Source of the DNA: Candidatus Poribacteria bacterium
GTDB lineage: Bacteria > Poribacteria > WGA-4E > WGA-3G
Assembly: GCA_022820835.1 (NCBI GenBank)
Contig: JAJEET010000085.1
Location: 49,177-113,176, forward strand
Reading direction: 5' to 3'
Length of the DNA stretch: 64,000 nt
This document shows, one piece after another, positions 42,802 through 52,056 of this stretch. The notes beneath the pieces are model-generated. The model had not been told where the DNA came from and did no database searches. It saw only the letters and a program-made list of their open reading frames with translations. How positions within the stretch are numbered: the stretch's first letter is position 1; each line of letters starts with the position of its first letter. Both the position numbers and the translations under genes were made by a program.

Positions 42802-45800
42802 TTAATAATCTTTAGCGTTAATAAACAGATCTGCCCAGTGTGCCCAATCGCAGGTTGCGCTTTCAATAGCGTCGGTTACCAACTCTAACAGCACCGTTTT
42901 ACCGGCGAATTCGGACAGAGAGACCTGCGCGTCTACCCAACCCGGTGTGTTGAATCCGAAATGCTCAAACCGCTGTTCGCCATTCAGGAACACTTTAAAG
43001 AACACGCCGTCAAGACTACACCTTTTATCCGGCAACCCCATGGAAAAATTGAACGTCAATGCATCGGTGTCCGGTAGAGAGAGTAAGAACTGGAGAACGG
43101 TTTGTCCATTGGGTGGCGGATGTGCTGAAATCGTGTCTTTCGTTACACCGTTGGCAGTCAATGTCATCCGTTTACCGGAATCCCAGACGCTTCCGAGTCG
43201 GAATACACCGTCAAACTGGAGTCCAGCGACGAACTGTGCATCTCTCAGGTTATAGACCTTGTCCACCTGTTGCGGTGACTGAAAGAAAAAGAGCACCTGT
43301 GCAGGCAGTGTAGTCTCAAGTGAATACTGTCCTGCACCGTCATGTTTCAGTGTATCAGGGAAATGCTTTATCGGTTCGTTCGGCAAGAAAAATCCGACGT
43401 TCACGTGTGTGTCTGCAGGGTCAGAGACGATCTTCGGTTCACCCCAGACTGCCCAATCCCACGCACCATTTCCGACGGGACCGGGAGTCGTCGTCAACCG
43501 GAGTGTTATCTGTTGTCTTCGATAGGGGGTCATATCCAGGCTGAAATGTTGCCACCGCTGCGCGCTGTAATGCTCGCGAAAAATCTCATCATCTTCGATC
43601 GAAACGATGAACGTTACACCGTCAGACCCTTCGGAACCGTCCCGTAACCCGATGTCGAATTTTAGACGGATATTCGGACGCTCCGGCAGTGAGATTGTCC
43701 ATTCCCCGAATGCGTCGCCGCTGATGCCTTGGTACGGCGGATGTGCGTGAATTGCAGGCTTCTGAACGCCTCCGATGGCAGCCTCAACCTGTTGGAAGGT
43801 AGCACCGCGCTGCTGTGGCATCTCCACGCCGTTCAGGAGAATTCCCGTCCGTGCGAGATGAATCTGTGACACTAAATCGACTTCGTGGGAGGTATCTGTG
43901 CTTTCGAGCCGAAAGAGTGCTGCGTTTTCCGTGACCCGCGATGCCGTCACAGAAACGCCTTCTGGTAAATCGTTTATCCGCGCTTGCGAAAAATCGCGTG
44001 GCGCGTTGCTCAAGAGATAAGACTTCTCAGGATTTAATCCGAGCAGCGTTGTCTCATTGTAAGCGCGCCAATCTCGTAGACTGCGGTCGGTGTCTATTCG
44101 CGTCACATCAGAGATTCTCTCATAGCCTGCTGTATCTCCTGGCAGCATCAGCGCGACGCGTCCGTTCGTGTCTCGAAGCGTTGCGACTTCACCCGCACTG
44201 CCGACATACTGGAACAACGTCTCCGTGTCCCAATCCGTCTCAAAATTGGGTTTGAATCCGCTTTCTTGCCAGACTTTAGCCATCGCGAGGAGTCGCTGCG
44301 TTTCTGGGTGATCCGCGTCAAACTGTTCTGCCGACCAGAGCCGGAGCGTCGGTAGAATACCCCAGCGTTCATACAACGCAAGATATTCTTGATAAAGTTT
44401 GGGACCGATATCCGGGTTCGGCAACCCCAAATGTCCATATAGCAAGGTATAGGGTGAAAATAAGAAAGTACTGATAGGATGCGGTTTAATATCCAAGGCG
44501 TATACGAGACGTTGTGCGAAACTTTCACGGAAGAAGGTGACTTCGTGGAGTCCTTCGCCACCGAAAACGACCCACGGCAGTGCTTTTGTCAAGTCCGTAT
44601 GTAGTAGTGCGTTCCCTTGTGCCGAATTCAACCCCTCTATCAATCCGTTTGCGTCGTTCCTCGCGATGAGGCTCACATCCAAATGGATGGCATCGATCGG
44701 ATATTTCCGCGATAGATCAGTCAATTGCTCGACGAGGATTCTCCTAAATTCGGAACTGGCAGGATTAATAAAGGCGTGTCTGCCTAGTTCTTCAGGTCTG
44801 TCCCAGAACCAACCGGTCGGGTTGCCGCTCCACCGGTCCCGAAATTGGTGTTCCTGAAGTTCAGGATAAAGCGGATGCGACGGTGCGATGCCCGGGAAAT
44901 TGGTGTGAAGCATCGCTCGGAACCCGTACCGATGCGCGGTTTCAAGGAAACTGCCAAAGTTTTCGGATGCCGTATAATCCGGGTAATTTGTGTCGTAGTC
45001 GTCTCTGCGCCACTGCGATAGATAGAGCAACGTTTTTGCCGGATTGACCTGCTCTGCTAATTTCTCTAATATAGATAACTCCAGACCGTGATAGATAACG
45101 ACCAGTCCGATTTCGGAGACCCATGTCGGCATCTCTGTCAATTTTCTCGGCTTGAAAGTCTGTTCCATCCAGTCACGATACTGACGTGCAGGCACACGCC
45201 AATCACCGATGTACGTATTCAATCGCCACGTAATAGATTTCGCGGAGGTCAGCGTATCGAAAGGGGCTTGGTTTTGTGTCTCGAAACCGAGTGCGAAACT
45301 CTCTCTATCTTTTTCGTAGTGGAGTGCTTTAAACTGGAAGGTCGCATCTGCGCCGCGCACGAAAAAACCGCCGTGTTCCGCCTGAACAATCGCGAGTTGT
45401 GCTTCCCAATGTTCGGGATAGTCAAAGTTCACAGAGGTCATTGGCGATGTTGCGTTGATGGCTTGTCCACCTTGTGCGGGTAGAATCAATTCCAGATGCC
45501 TTGTATCCAGATTCCCGCATCCCCACTGGATACCGTAAACTGCTGCTATCTCCGAAGTGCCTTCCTGTTGAATCAGAAGGTCGCCGGTGTCTTCGTCAAC
45601 AGCAATGAACAGGCGAATTTCGTTCGCGCCTCGGTTAAACACAATTTCTGCTTTGAGGGGATCAATTTTTCTGATTTCTGTCTGTGTCGCCTCGGATGTC
45701 CAGAAGGATCCGTCGTTCCTGCGTAATAATCCGCTGCGTCCGCTGATACCGGTGGGTACGCCGCTGATGCTGAACGGGAGGGTGTAGACTTCTTCCGTCA

Positions 45801-45966
45801 ATTTGTTGGAGAGTTGGGTGATAACGCCATCGGTAAATTGGATTTCATAAGCATCCGTTTTGACAAAGAGGCTATTGTCAACAACGGTAATCTCGGCTGC
45901 GGGTGCTGCTGGCATGTAAAACAGACAAAATATCGCACTCAGCGTAATGATACCTAAAAAGCGCAT
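42802..45966 (-). CDS. Large secreted glycoside-hydrolase-like protein (DUF6259-like) with two C-terminal carbohydrate-binding-like modules
   Basis: 1054 residues with a signal peptide (ending MPAAPAAE). The N-terminal 250 residues are beta-rich, followed by a TIM-barrel-like region (about 280-620; LVVIYHGLELSILEKLAEQ, FRAMLHTNFPGIAPSHPLYPE, DAIHLDVSLIARND, WVVFGGEGLHE) resembling DUF6259 and GH13/GH36-type catalytic folds. Two similar C-terminal modules (about 735-850 and 950-1054) each end in a DWA-W-(D/E) motif (DWAVWGEPKIV, DWAHWADLFI), like NPCBM-type sugar-binding domains. Probably an exported polysaccharide- or glycan-degrading enzyme; the substrate is unknown. The family call is from memory. 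Confidence 0.65.
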   Translation of the reverse strand: MRFLGIITLSAIFCLFYMPAAPAAEITVVDNSLFVKTDAYEIQFTDGVITQLSNKLTEEVYTLPFSISGVPTGISGRSGLLRRNDGSFWTSEATQTEIRKIDPLKAEIVFNRGANEIRLFIAVDEDTGDLLIQQEGTSEIAAVYGIQWGCGNLDTRHLELILPAQGGQAINATSPMTSVNFDYPEHWEAQLAIVQAEHGGFFVRGADATFQFKALHYEKDRESFALGFETQNQAPFDTLTSAKSITWRLNTYIGDWRVPARQYRDWMEQTFKPRKLTEMPTWVSEIGLVVIYHGLELSILEKLAEQVNPAKTLLYLSQWRRDDYDTNYPDYTASENFGSFLETAHRYGFRAMLHTNFPGIAPSHPLYPELQEHQFRDRWSGNPTGWFWDRPEELGRHAFINPASSEFRRILVEQLTDLSRKYPIDAIHLDVSLIARNDANGLIEGLNSAQGNALLHTDLTKALPWVVFGGEGLHEVTFFRESFAQRLVYALDIKPHPISTFLFSPYTLLYGHLGLPNPDIGPKLYQEYLALYERWGILPTLRLWSAEQFDADHPETQRLLAMAKVWQESGFKPNFETDWDTETLFQYVGSAGEVATLRDTNGRVALMLPGDTAGYERISDVTRIDTDRSLRDWRAYNETTLLGLNPEKSYLLSNAPRDFSQARINDLPEGVSVTASRVTENAALFRLESTDTSHEVDLVSQIHLARTGILLNGVEMPQQRGATFQQVEAAIGGVQKPAIHAHPPYQGISGDAFGEWTISLPERPNIRLKFDIGLRDGSEGSDGVTFIVSIEDDEIFREHYSAQRWQHFSLDMTPYRRQQITLRLTTTPGPVGNGAWDWAVWGEPKIVSDPADTHVNVGFFLPNEPIKHFPDTLKHDGAGQYSLETTLPAQVLFFFQSPQQVDKVYNLRDAQFVAGLQFDGVFRLGSVWDSGKRMTLTANGVTKDTISAHPPPNGQTVLQFLLSLPDTDALTFNFSMGLPDKRCSLDGVFFKVFLNGEQRFEHFGFNTPGWVDAQVSLSEFAGKTVLLELVTDAIESATCDWAHWADLFINAKDY

Positions 45967-46021
45967 GCAGTTTTTCCTCTAACACGCGTATATACTATTC
46001 AGTTTGATGACAGAATTTAGA

Positions 46022-46342
46022 TTAAGAATCTATATAAACGATTTGATGTGGTTGAATAATTCGCAATACTTCTTGTACCTGGGACATCAAAGGTAGTAGG
46101 GCATCTAATCTGTTCCGATAAGCAATAAGCACAATAACCGCAATATCAAAACGATTGAGGTTCTGTTGATATTCAATGCCTCTGTCAGCAGTAAGCCAGA
46201 CATCAAATTCTTTTTCTGCTATACGGAGCAAATCCCCATTTTCTATGCCAGACCAGCCTTTTTCTTGAACCGTGAAAACAGTATGCCCCTGTAACGCTTG
46301 TTTGAGTTTTTTAGGTAAGCATTCATCAATCAGAATATGCAT
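46022..46342 (-). CDS. DUF5615 PIN-like protein (toxin candidate)
   Basis: 106 residues. The start HILIDECLPKKLKQAL carries the conserved Asp-Glu of the DUF5615 PIN-like fold, and VWLTADRGIEYQQN provides the second acidic site (TADRG). Such proteins are predicted nucleases in type II toxin-antitoxin pairs with DUF433 antitoxins. It overlaps the DUF433 gene by 17 bp, supporting a coupled pair. It follows the large secreted protein gene on the same strand, in leftward direction, but has its own upstream partner. Confidence 0.82.
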   Translation of the reverse strand: MHILIDECLPKKLKQALQGHTVFTVQEKGWSGIENGDLLRIAEKEFDVWLTADRGIEYQQNLNRFDIAVIVLIAYRNRLDALLPLMSQVQEVLRIIQPHQIVYIDS

Positions 46343-46577
46343 AAGCTTGTGTGAGCAACATTTCCTTTACTAATTCCAGAGTTTGCATGGCCTGCGTACG
46401 ACTGACAGATGGAAAGTCCTCTAAAAATTCGTCTAAGTTATCACCGGCTTCTAAATAATCAATGAGGTTTTTAATCGGAACACGCGTGTTTTTGAAAACA
46501 GGTGTACCACTCATAATTCTGGGATTGCAGGTGATAAGGTCGCTAAATGCTTGTGTTATCTGTTTGTTATGTTTCAT
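46326..46577 (-). CDS. DUF433 antitoxin
   Basis: 83 residues with the DUF433 signature: NPRIMSGTPVFKNTRVPIKNLIDYLEAGDNLDEFLEDFPSVSRTQAM. DUF433 proteins are HTH-type antitoxins that precede DUF5615 or VapC-like toxin genes. The gene is first of the pair and overlaps the toxin by 17 bp. A repression role on its own promoter is expected for the family. Confidence 0.85.
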   Translation of the reverse strand: MKHNKQITQAFSDLITCNPRIMSGTPVFKNTRVPIKNLIDYLEAGDNLDEFLEDFPSVSRTQAMQTLELVKEMLLTQAYAYSD

Positions 46578-46790
46578 GTTTCAATTTCTCCTCCAAAATG
46601 TGATACTTTGCTGCTTCAGTGCCTATCCGTGTTGGAGCGAACTGTGCTCGCGATTTTTTATAGTATATCTCGTAATTACTTGCACGCTCGCGGGCGTACG
46701 GACTGGACAACCCCGCCCCTACGAGCAACCCAGCCTCTACGACCGGGTGAAGTGTAAACATATTTTCCGATTTTACTATGAACGTCACCT

Positions 46791-48059
46791 CTAATAGAGC
46801 TCCCGAAGCACCTGAAAATAGTCAGGGAACGTTTTACTGACGCACTCTGGGTCGTTAATCCGAATTCCATTTGTTTTTAAACCGACGAGTGAAAACGCCA
46901 TTGCCATACGATGGTCTTCGTAGGTGTCTATCGCTGTAGGGGTAATGGGTGCGGGTGAGATTTCGAGTCCGTCTCGGTGTTCAACCACCGGCACCCCTAA
47001 TTTCCGGAGTTCTGTTACCATCGCGTGAATCCGATCGGTTTCTTGCCAACGCGTATGCTCGATGTTTCGGATGCTCACTTTGCTATCAGCGAAGGGTGCG
47101 ATCGCCGCGAGCGTCAGAGAGGTATCCGAAATCGTCCGCATATCCACGTCGATCCCTTTCAACTGCTCTGGCCCGATGACCGTAATACCGGCATCAGAAA
47201 CAGCGACTTGACACCCCATCTTTTCCAAGAGTCGGACGAATTGCACATCGCCTTGTGCGGAATCCATGTTCAGGTGTTTGACAGTGACACGTCCACCTGT
47301 GATTGCAGCAGCGGCGAAAAAATAGGAGGCGTTAGAGGCATCCGGCTCGATGTTATAGACCCGTGGTTGGTACTGTTGTCCGCTTTCAATTCTGAAATGC
47401 TTATAGCCGTTGTTGGTAGCGTGCGCGCCGAATGCCGCCATCACTGCTAAGGTGATGTTAATATATGGCATTTCGCGGTCGCCGATCACCTCAATTTCCA
47501 TGCCGCTTTTCGCATAGGGTGCTATCAGGAGCAGTGCTGTTAGGAACTGACTACTTTTACTGACATCGAGTCGGGTTTTCCCGCCTGTGAGTCCGTCTGC
47601 TTCGATAATGACGGGGAGATGTCCGTTTCCAAATTGCGTGCGTGCTGAGACACCGATTTGCCGGAGTGCGTCGAGTAAATCCGCGATTGGTCGCCCGTGG
47701 CGCATCGGTTCATCGCCATCAATGACGAATCTACCGTGTCCGAGTGAAACGTAAGCAGTCAGCGAACGTGAAGTCGTCCCTGAGTTTCCGATATAGAGTT
47801 CCGCACCGGGAACGGGTATCTCGCCGCCATTGCCATGTACAACAAACGTTGCGCGTTTCTCGTCCGCGTCGATTTTGACTCCAAGTTTCCGTAGCGATGC
47901 CGACATATAGCGCGTATCGTCGCTAAAAAGTGCACCCGTCAGCATCGAGGCACCGCTCGCCATCGCCGCAACTAATAAAGCGCGGTTCGTATAACTCTTA
48001 GAACCCGGCACCGTTATTGTTGCATCAAGCGGTTTGGAAATCGGTTGAATTTCAATCAT
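46791..48059 (-). CDS. aroA: 3-phosphoshikimate 1-carboxyvinyltransferase (EPSP synthase)
   Basis: 422 residues, the normal length. It joins shikimate-3-phosphate and phosphoenolpyruvate to give EPSP in aromatic amino acid biosynthesis. Motifs seen: PGSKSYTNRALLVAAMASG (N-terminal), LYIGNSGTTSRSL, GDEPMRHGRPIADLLDALRQIG, DVSKSSQFLTALLL, and ISDTSLTLAAIAPF, RIHAMVTELRKLG and DHRMAMAFSLVGL near the C-terminus. All are conserved EPSP synthase sites. The ATG overlaps the DapA-like stop by 4 bp, so aroA is translated with it. Confidence 0.95.
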   Translation of the reverse strand: MIEIQPISKPLDATITVPGSKSYTNRALLVAAMASGASMLTGALFSDDTRYMSASLRKLGVKIDADEKRATFVVHGNGGEIPVPGAELYIGNSGTTSRSLTAYVSLGHGRFVIDGDEPMRHGRPIADLLDALRQIGVSARTQFGNGHLPVIIEADGLTGGKTRLDVSKSSQFLTALLLIAPYAKSGMEIEVIGDREMPYINITLAVMAAFGAHATNNGYKHFRIESGQQYQPRVYNIEPDASNASYFFAAAAITGGRVTVKHLNMDSAQGDVQFVRLLEKMGCQVAVSDAGITVIGPEQLKGIDVDMRTISDTSLTLAAIAPFADSKVSIRNIEHTRWQETDRIHAMVTELRKLGVPVVEHRDGLEISPAPITPTAIDTYEDHRMAMAFSLVGLKTNGIRINDPECVSKTFPDYFQVLRELY

Positions 48060-48955
48060 TCGGTAAGTCCTAATTCAGCCAGCAATTCACGGAGTTCCGC
48101 TTTCTCGGAATCTTTAAGCGGTAGCAACGGACTCGTCGTTCTTGCACTGCAGACCCCGAGGATTTCCAGACACGCCTTCATACCACTGACACCTTGTCCG
48201 TAGGTATACATCTGACTCAGTCGCAGCATCCACTTTTGTAGGCGATGGACTTCATCAATATCGCGCGCCTTCGCTGCGTTGTAGAGTGCGACTGACTCTT
48301 TCGGTGCGACGTTTGAGATTGAGACAACGCCTCCATCTGCCCCGAATAGGAGGGCTGCACCGAGTGCAACGTGTGAACCGAGAAAGATAGAGAAATCCGT
48401 CCGATCTCCGAGCAGTGCCAAGAGATTTAGACAGTTGTTCCAATCGCCGGTGCTATCCTTCGTACCGACGATATTCTCACAGGTATCCGCGAGTTCAAGG
48501 ATGACGTGTGGCTTGATGAACGTTTTAACAGTGGAGGGGATATTATAAATGAAAACGGGGAGTTCGGTGCTCGCAGCGACCGTTTGATAGAATTCGATCA
48601 GGTCCGCGTCGTCAGTAGACGGGTAATAGTACCCCGGTGTCGCAGCGACGGCATCAACGTCGAACTGTTCGGCGAGTTCTATGTTCTGGATAACACGCTG
48701 TGTACTTGTATCCATCACGCAACAGATAACCGGTACGCGACCGCCGATTGTCTTGGTAGCGATGTCCATCGCCCGTTCGCGTTCGCTATTTGTTAGCGTC
48801 GTAAGTTCACCGGAACTGCCGAGTAGATAGATCCCGTGAACACCGTTATTAATCAGTCGGTTAAGTTGGTTGACGAACCTGCGCGCGTCGACACGCTCTT
48901 TTTCGTCGATCGGTGTTACTGTCGGTGAAAAAATACCTTCAAATCGGATAGCCAT
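48056..48955 (-). CDS. DapA/NanA-family class I aldolase-type lyase
   Basis: 299 residues. The dihydrodipicolinate synthase superfamily uses a Schiff-base lysine: here VGTKDSTGDW holds the Lys and PVFIYNIPSTV the Tyr of the catalytic triad. GIYLLGSSGELTTLTNSER is the GxxGE-type N-terminal motif. It could be DapA proper, a sialic acid lyase or a keto-acid aldolase; the sequence does not decide. The 4-bp overlap with aroA favours amino-acid-related metabolism, weakly. The gene starts about 430 bp from the divergent histidine kinase. Confidence 0.88.
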   Translation of the reverse strand: MAIRFEGIFSPTVTPIDEKERVDARRFVNQLNRLINNGVHGIYLLGSSGELTTLTNSERERAMDIATKTIGGRVPVICCVMDTSTQRVIQNIELAEQFDVDAVAATPGYYYPSTDDADLIEFYQTVAASTELPVFIYNIPSTVKTFIKPHVILELADTCENIVGTKDSTGDWNNCLNLLALLGDRTDFSIFLGSHVALGAALLFGADGGVVSISNVAPKESVALYNAAKARDIDEVHRLQKWMLRLSQMYTYGQGVSGMKACLEILGVCSARTTSPLLPLKDSEKAELRELLAELGLTE

Positions 48956-49083
48956 GAGTTTCTCCCGTGAGGGTAATCATTATTTTTTTGTATTCCAAAA
49001 CTGGTAGGTGCTGTTTGTAACTGCGCCGGATTTCGTGCCTTAAAAGCCGTTCCCACAAAACAATCCATTGAGAATTAGACTTT

Positions 49084-49198
49084 TATGGTAAACCTTAGTA
49101 ATTAGACATTTTCTGCGAGTACAAACCCCCCTAACCCCCCTTATCAGGGGGGAATTGGGTCACTTGTAGATGTCAATATATTTTTACAATTTACCATA
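49084..49198. mobile_element. MITE-like element, family A, copy 2
   Basis: 115 bp with perfect 9-bp terminal inverted repeats TATGGTAAA and TTTACCATA, the CCCCCC-TTATCA-GGGGGG core and the TGTCAATATATTTTTA tail shared with copies 1 and 3. Confidence 0.75.
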
Positions 49199-49249
49199 GT
49201 TTAGCAGAATCCGATTTAGATGTCAAGTGAAGAAGACGCAGTTTTTGGT

Positions 49250-49279
49250 TTGCAAATTAGACCCAAATCATGCTATTAT
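49250..49279 (+). promoter_or_regulatory. Promoter for the PhoR-like kinase
   Basis: TTGCAA (49250-49255), an 18-bp spacer and TATTAT (49274-49279), about 100 bp before the ATG at 49382. Confidence 0.5.
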
Positions 49280-49381
49280 TAACACGGATTCAGATGCAAA
49301 AACGGAGTGGGATTGCGTACTGACAACCGAGAGGTTTTCGCAGAAAACTGTACTGAAAACTGAATAAGGACAAACCGCCTA

Positions 49382-51193
49382 ATGAATATCCGCGCACAAT
49401 TGACGTTTAGGTACATCATTATTGTATTATTGGTATTATTTGCTATGTACCTCTATCTCGGCACGGCACTCAAAGGTTTCCTTAGCCATCGGATTACCGA
49501 GGACTTGGAAGCGCATGCCGTATTGACGCGTGAAATTCTCATCGAAAAGCTTCCACCTAAAGATAACTTTACATACGATGCGATAGACCCACTTATTGAT
49601 AGACTTGGAAAGATCAGCGATGCTCGAGTGACGTTTATTGGCGTAGACGGTACTGTTTGGGGGGACACTGAGCGGGATGGTGCAGCACTCCGTGCAATGG
49701 ACAATCACTTGACTCGACCGGAAGTACAAGACGCACGCCAACTCGGTAGTGGGATTCGCGACAGATACAGCGATACAACGCAGACAGAATTCCGCTACTA
49801 CGCGATGCCGATATATCAGCGAACCTTACCGGCTGAAGAATCAGAATTAATTGGTATATTCCGTGTCGCTCTCCCGATGGAGACCGTCAACACGGCAATC
49901 GGCACCCTCCGTCAGATTGTTCTGTTCGCGAGTGTCGCCGGACTGATGCTGGCGATTGTGTTCAGTATCTTTTCGACAGGTGTTATTATAAAACCGATTG
50001 AGAAGTTAACGCAGATGACACAATCTCTCGCTGCAGGCAGGATAGACTCGCGCGTACCCGTTGATTCAAAAAATGAACTCGGACGACTCTCACGCAATTT
50101 TAACCTCATGGCAGACCGGGTCCAGGAACAGATTGACCAGATATCTGAAGAGCACCGACGCTTAGATACCATTCTCAGAAATATGGGTGAAGGCGTACTC
50201 CTTGTGAACGGTGCTTTTGAAATCACCTACGCCAACCCGACGGCTATCTCAATGCTGTCGCTCCCTGAAACACACATCGGCAAAGCATTGATCGAAATCA
50301 ATCGGATTCCCGAGCTACAGGAACTCCTCCAGATAGCGGAACAGACAGAGACCGTTGCGTTTGCAGAAATCCGTCTCGGGAACATAGCAGAACCGGAAGC
50401 GGAGGTAACCGTTGTCCCTGTCGCTGCCGGTGAAGAATATGTTATTGTCATTCACGATGTAACCAAGGAACGGCAGTTAGAACGGATACGCGTTGATTTC
50501 GTTGCGAATGTCTCACACGAACTCCGTACCCCGCTCACAACAATTCGAGGGTACGCCGAAACGTTACTCAATGAGGATGCCACACGGACAAAGGCACAAG
50601 AACAGTTTGTCGTGAAAATCCTCAACCACGCATCTCGGCTTTCAAGATTGGTTTCGGATCTGCTCGAACTCTCAAGGCTTGAGTCTGGTGATGTCGAGTT
50701 GAAACGGACACAATGTCATCTCAACAGCTTCTATGCGCCGCTTTTAGATGTATTTGAACCTATCTTGGAAGAGTCCGAATTAGTCTTAAGATGGGATATC
50801 CCGGAAAGTCTACCGCAAGTACGTATAGATCAGCAGCTTTTCATGCAGGTACTTGTAAACCTGATTGACAATGCCATCAAATACACACCTGATGGTGGCG
50901 AAATTACAGTGTCGGCAGAGACGTGTCGGCGTGAAACGGCTGAGGAATCCGCTGTAAATTCGGCGGAAATTGTCCTACATGTCCGGGATACCGGCATCGG
51001 TATCCCGATGGAATCTCAATCCCGTGTGTTTGAACGGTTCTATCGTGTGGATAAAGGACGTGCCAGAGAAATGGGAGGTACAGGGTTAGGGTTGGCGATT
51101 GCCAAGCATATTGTGCTACGTCACAACGGACGGATCTGGTTGGAAAGCACTTTGGGACGTGGGTGTACCTTCCACGTGGCGGTTCCGTTATAG
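49382..51193 (+). CDS. PhoR/VicK-like sensor histidine kinase with HAMP and PAS
   Basis: 603 residues. Two membrane segments (IIIVLLVLFAMYLYLGTALKG and IVLFASVAGLMLAIVFSIF) flank a periplasmic sensor of about 140 residues. A HAMP linker (IKPIEKLTQMTQSLAAGRI) and a PAS-like domain (HRRLDTILRNMGEGVLLV) follow. The HisKA H-box is VSHELRTPLTTIRGY, and the ATPase has the N-box NLIDNAIKYTPDGGE, G1 DTGIGI and G2 GGTGLGLAIAKH. It phosphorylates a cognate regulator; none is adjacent. The PhoB-type regulator at 446-1138 is a possible partner. Confidence 0.94.
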   Translation: MNIRAQLTFRYIIIVLLVLFAMYLYLGTALKGFLSHRITEDLEAHAVLTREILIEKLPPKDNFTYDAIDPLIDRLGKISDARVTFIGVDGTVWGDTERDGAALRAMDNHLTRPEVQDARQLGSGIRDRYSDTTQTEFRYYAMPIYQRTLPAEESELIGIFRVALPMETVNTAIGTLRQIVLFASVAGLMLAIVFSIFSTGVIIKPIEKLTQMTQSLAAGRIDSRVPVDSKNELGRLSRNFNLMADRVQEQIDQISEEHRRLDTILRNMGEGVLLVNGAFEITYANPTAISMLSLPETHIGKALIEINRIPELQELLQIAEQTETVAFAEIRLGNIAEPEAEVTVVPVAAGEEYVIVIHDVTKERQLERIRVDFVANVSHELRTPLTTIRGYAETLLNEDATRTKAQEQFVVKILNHASRLSRLVSDLLELSRLESGDVELKRTQCHLNSFYAPLLDVFEPILEESELVLRWDIPESLPQVRIDQQLFMQVLVNLIDNAIKYTPDGGEITVSAETCRRETAEESAVNSAEIVLHVRDTGIGIPMESQSRVFERFYRVDKGRAREMGGTGLGLAIAKHIVLRHNGRIWLESTLGRGCTFHVAVPL

Positions 51194-51213
51194 ATGCGTG
51201 CCCTTTACAGGTC

Positions 51214-51333
51214 AGGACTTACGCAAATTGAGCAAATATCGAGCATTTAGACGCAAAAAGCGGTACTTTTCGTTCTTTAAACCCCCTAAATCCCCCTTAT
51301 CAGGGGGACTTTAAGAGGAAATGCTTAAGTCCT
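51214..51333. mobile_element. MITE-like element, family B, copy 4
   Basis: 120 bp with ends AGGACTTACGCA and TGCTTAAGTCCT. Its interior differs from other copies and holds a CCCCCTTATCAGGGGG hairpin like that of family A, so the ends are conserved but the core has been exchanged. Confidence 0.7.
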
Positions 51334-51338
51334 ATAGG

Positions 51339-52016
51339 TTAAATTTTCCAGGCTTCTTGCGTGTAAGCCATCTCCCAGAAGAGGTACTCATAACGGCTGC
51401 TGGTGAAAAAATAGTCTTTAATCCGTGCTTTTTGCTCGTCACTATACTCGGCAGTCAGTTCGTTGAGCAGCCCGCGCAGCCATTCGCCTAACGCCAGAAA
51501 TTCGGCGGAGGCGTACATATCGATCCACTCCTGATAAAGGGGTTCGGGTGAACCTCCTTCTTCTGCGAGCGATGTGCCGATTTCGGCGTACCCCCACTGG
51601 CAGGGCAGCACCCCCGCGATAAGTTCCGCTAAGGTGCCGATTTCCGCCACATTGAGCAGATGTCGCGTATACGCGTGCGTTGTGGGTGCCATTGTCGCGG
51701 CTTCCATCTCAGCGGGGGAGATACCAAACTTTTCGCAGTATCCACGGTGCAAATCCATCTCCGTGTTCAACGTCTCGTTTAGCAACTGCGAAAACAACGC
51801 CATCGTCGCTTCATCGTGTGCCTTGATGACACCGTGCGCGAATACACGGCTGTAGTCGAGTAAAAAAAGGTAATCTTGAATCAGGTAGAACTTAAACTTC
51901 TCTATGTCAAGACTGCCGTCGGCGATACCCCGGACGAACGGATGCTTAAGGTCCGCTTCCCAAATAGGCGCGGCAGCACGTCTAAGCTCATCAGTGAATT
52001 TTCTATTTTGTGCCAT
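51339..52016 (-). CDS. TenA/thiaminase II-family protein
   Basis: 225 residues from ATG 52016; the track start at 52160 runs through the divergent gene. The TenA helical bundle is clear: LKHPFVRGIADGSLDIEKFKFYLIQDYLFLLDYSRVFAH, VLPCQWGYAEIGTSLAE, EWIDMYASAEFLALGEWLRGLLNEL, and a C-terminal SRYEYLFWEMAYTQEAW, which includes the conserved catalytic-region Glu. One likely active-site Cys is in VLPCQWGYAEI. TenA hydrolyses thiamine or salvages its pyrimidine moiety. No TPP riboswitch fits in the 40-bp divergent gap. Confidence 0.9.
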   Translation of the reverse strand: MAQNRKFTDELRRAAAPIWEADLKHPFVRGIADGSLDIEKFKFYLIQDYLFLLDYSRVFAHGVIKAHDEATMALFSQLLNETLNTEMDLHRGYCEKFGISPAEMEAATMAPTTHAYTRHLLNVAEIGTLAELIAGVLPCQWGYAEIGTSLAEEGGSPEPLYQEWIDMYASAEFLALGEWLRGLLNELTAEYSDEQKARIKDYFFTSSRYEYLFWEMAYTQEAWKI

Positions 52017-52056
52017 GATGTATGCTTTAAACTCCAATAGGACCAGGAGATCGAAA

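Larger units (their letters stand above)
48956..49381. other. Gap with MITE-like element and kinase promoter
   Basis: 426 bp between divergent genes. It contains family-A element copy 2 (49084-49198) and the promoter at 49250-49279. No small gene is supported. Confidence 0.7.

Noticed and set aside
52017-52056. TPP riboswitch before tenA
   Set aside because: The divergent gap is only 40 bp, too short, and no thi-box pattern is visible.
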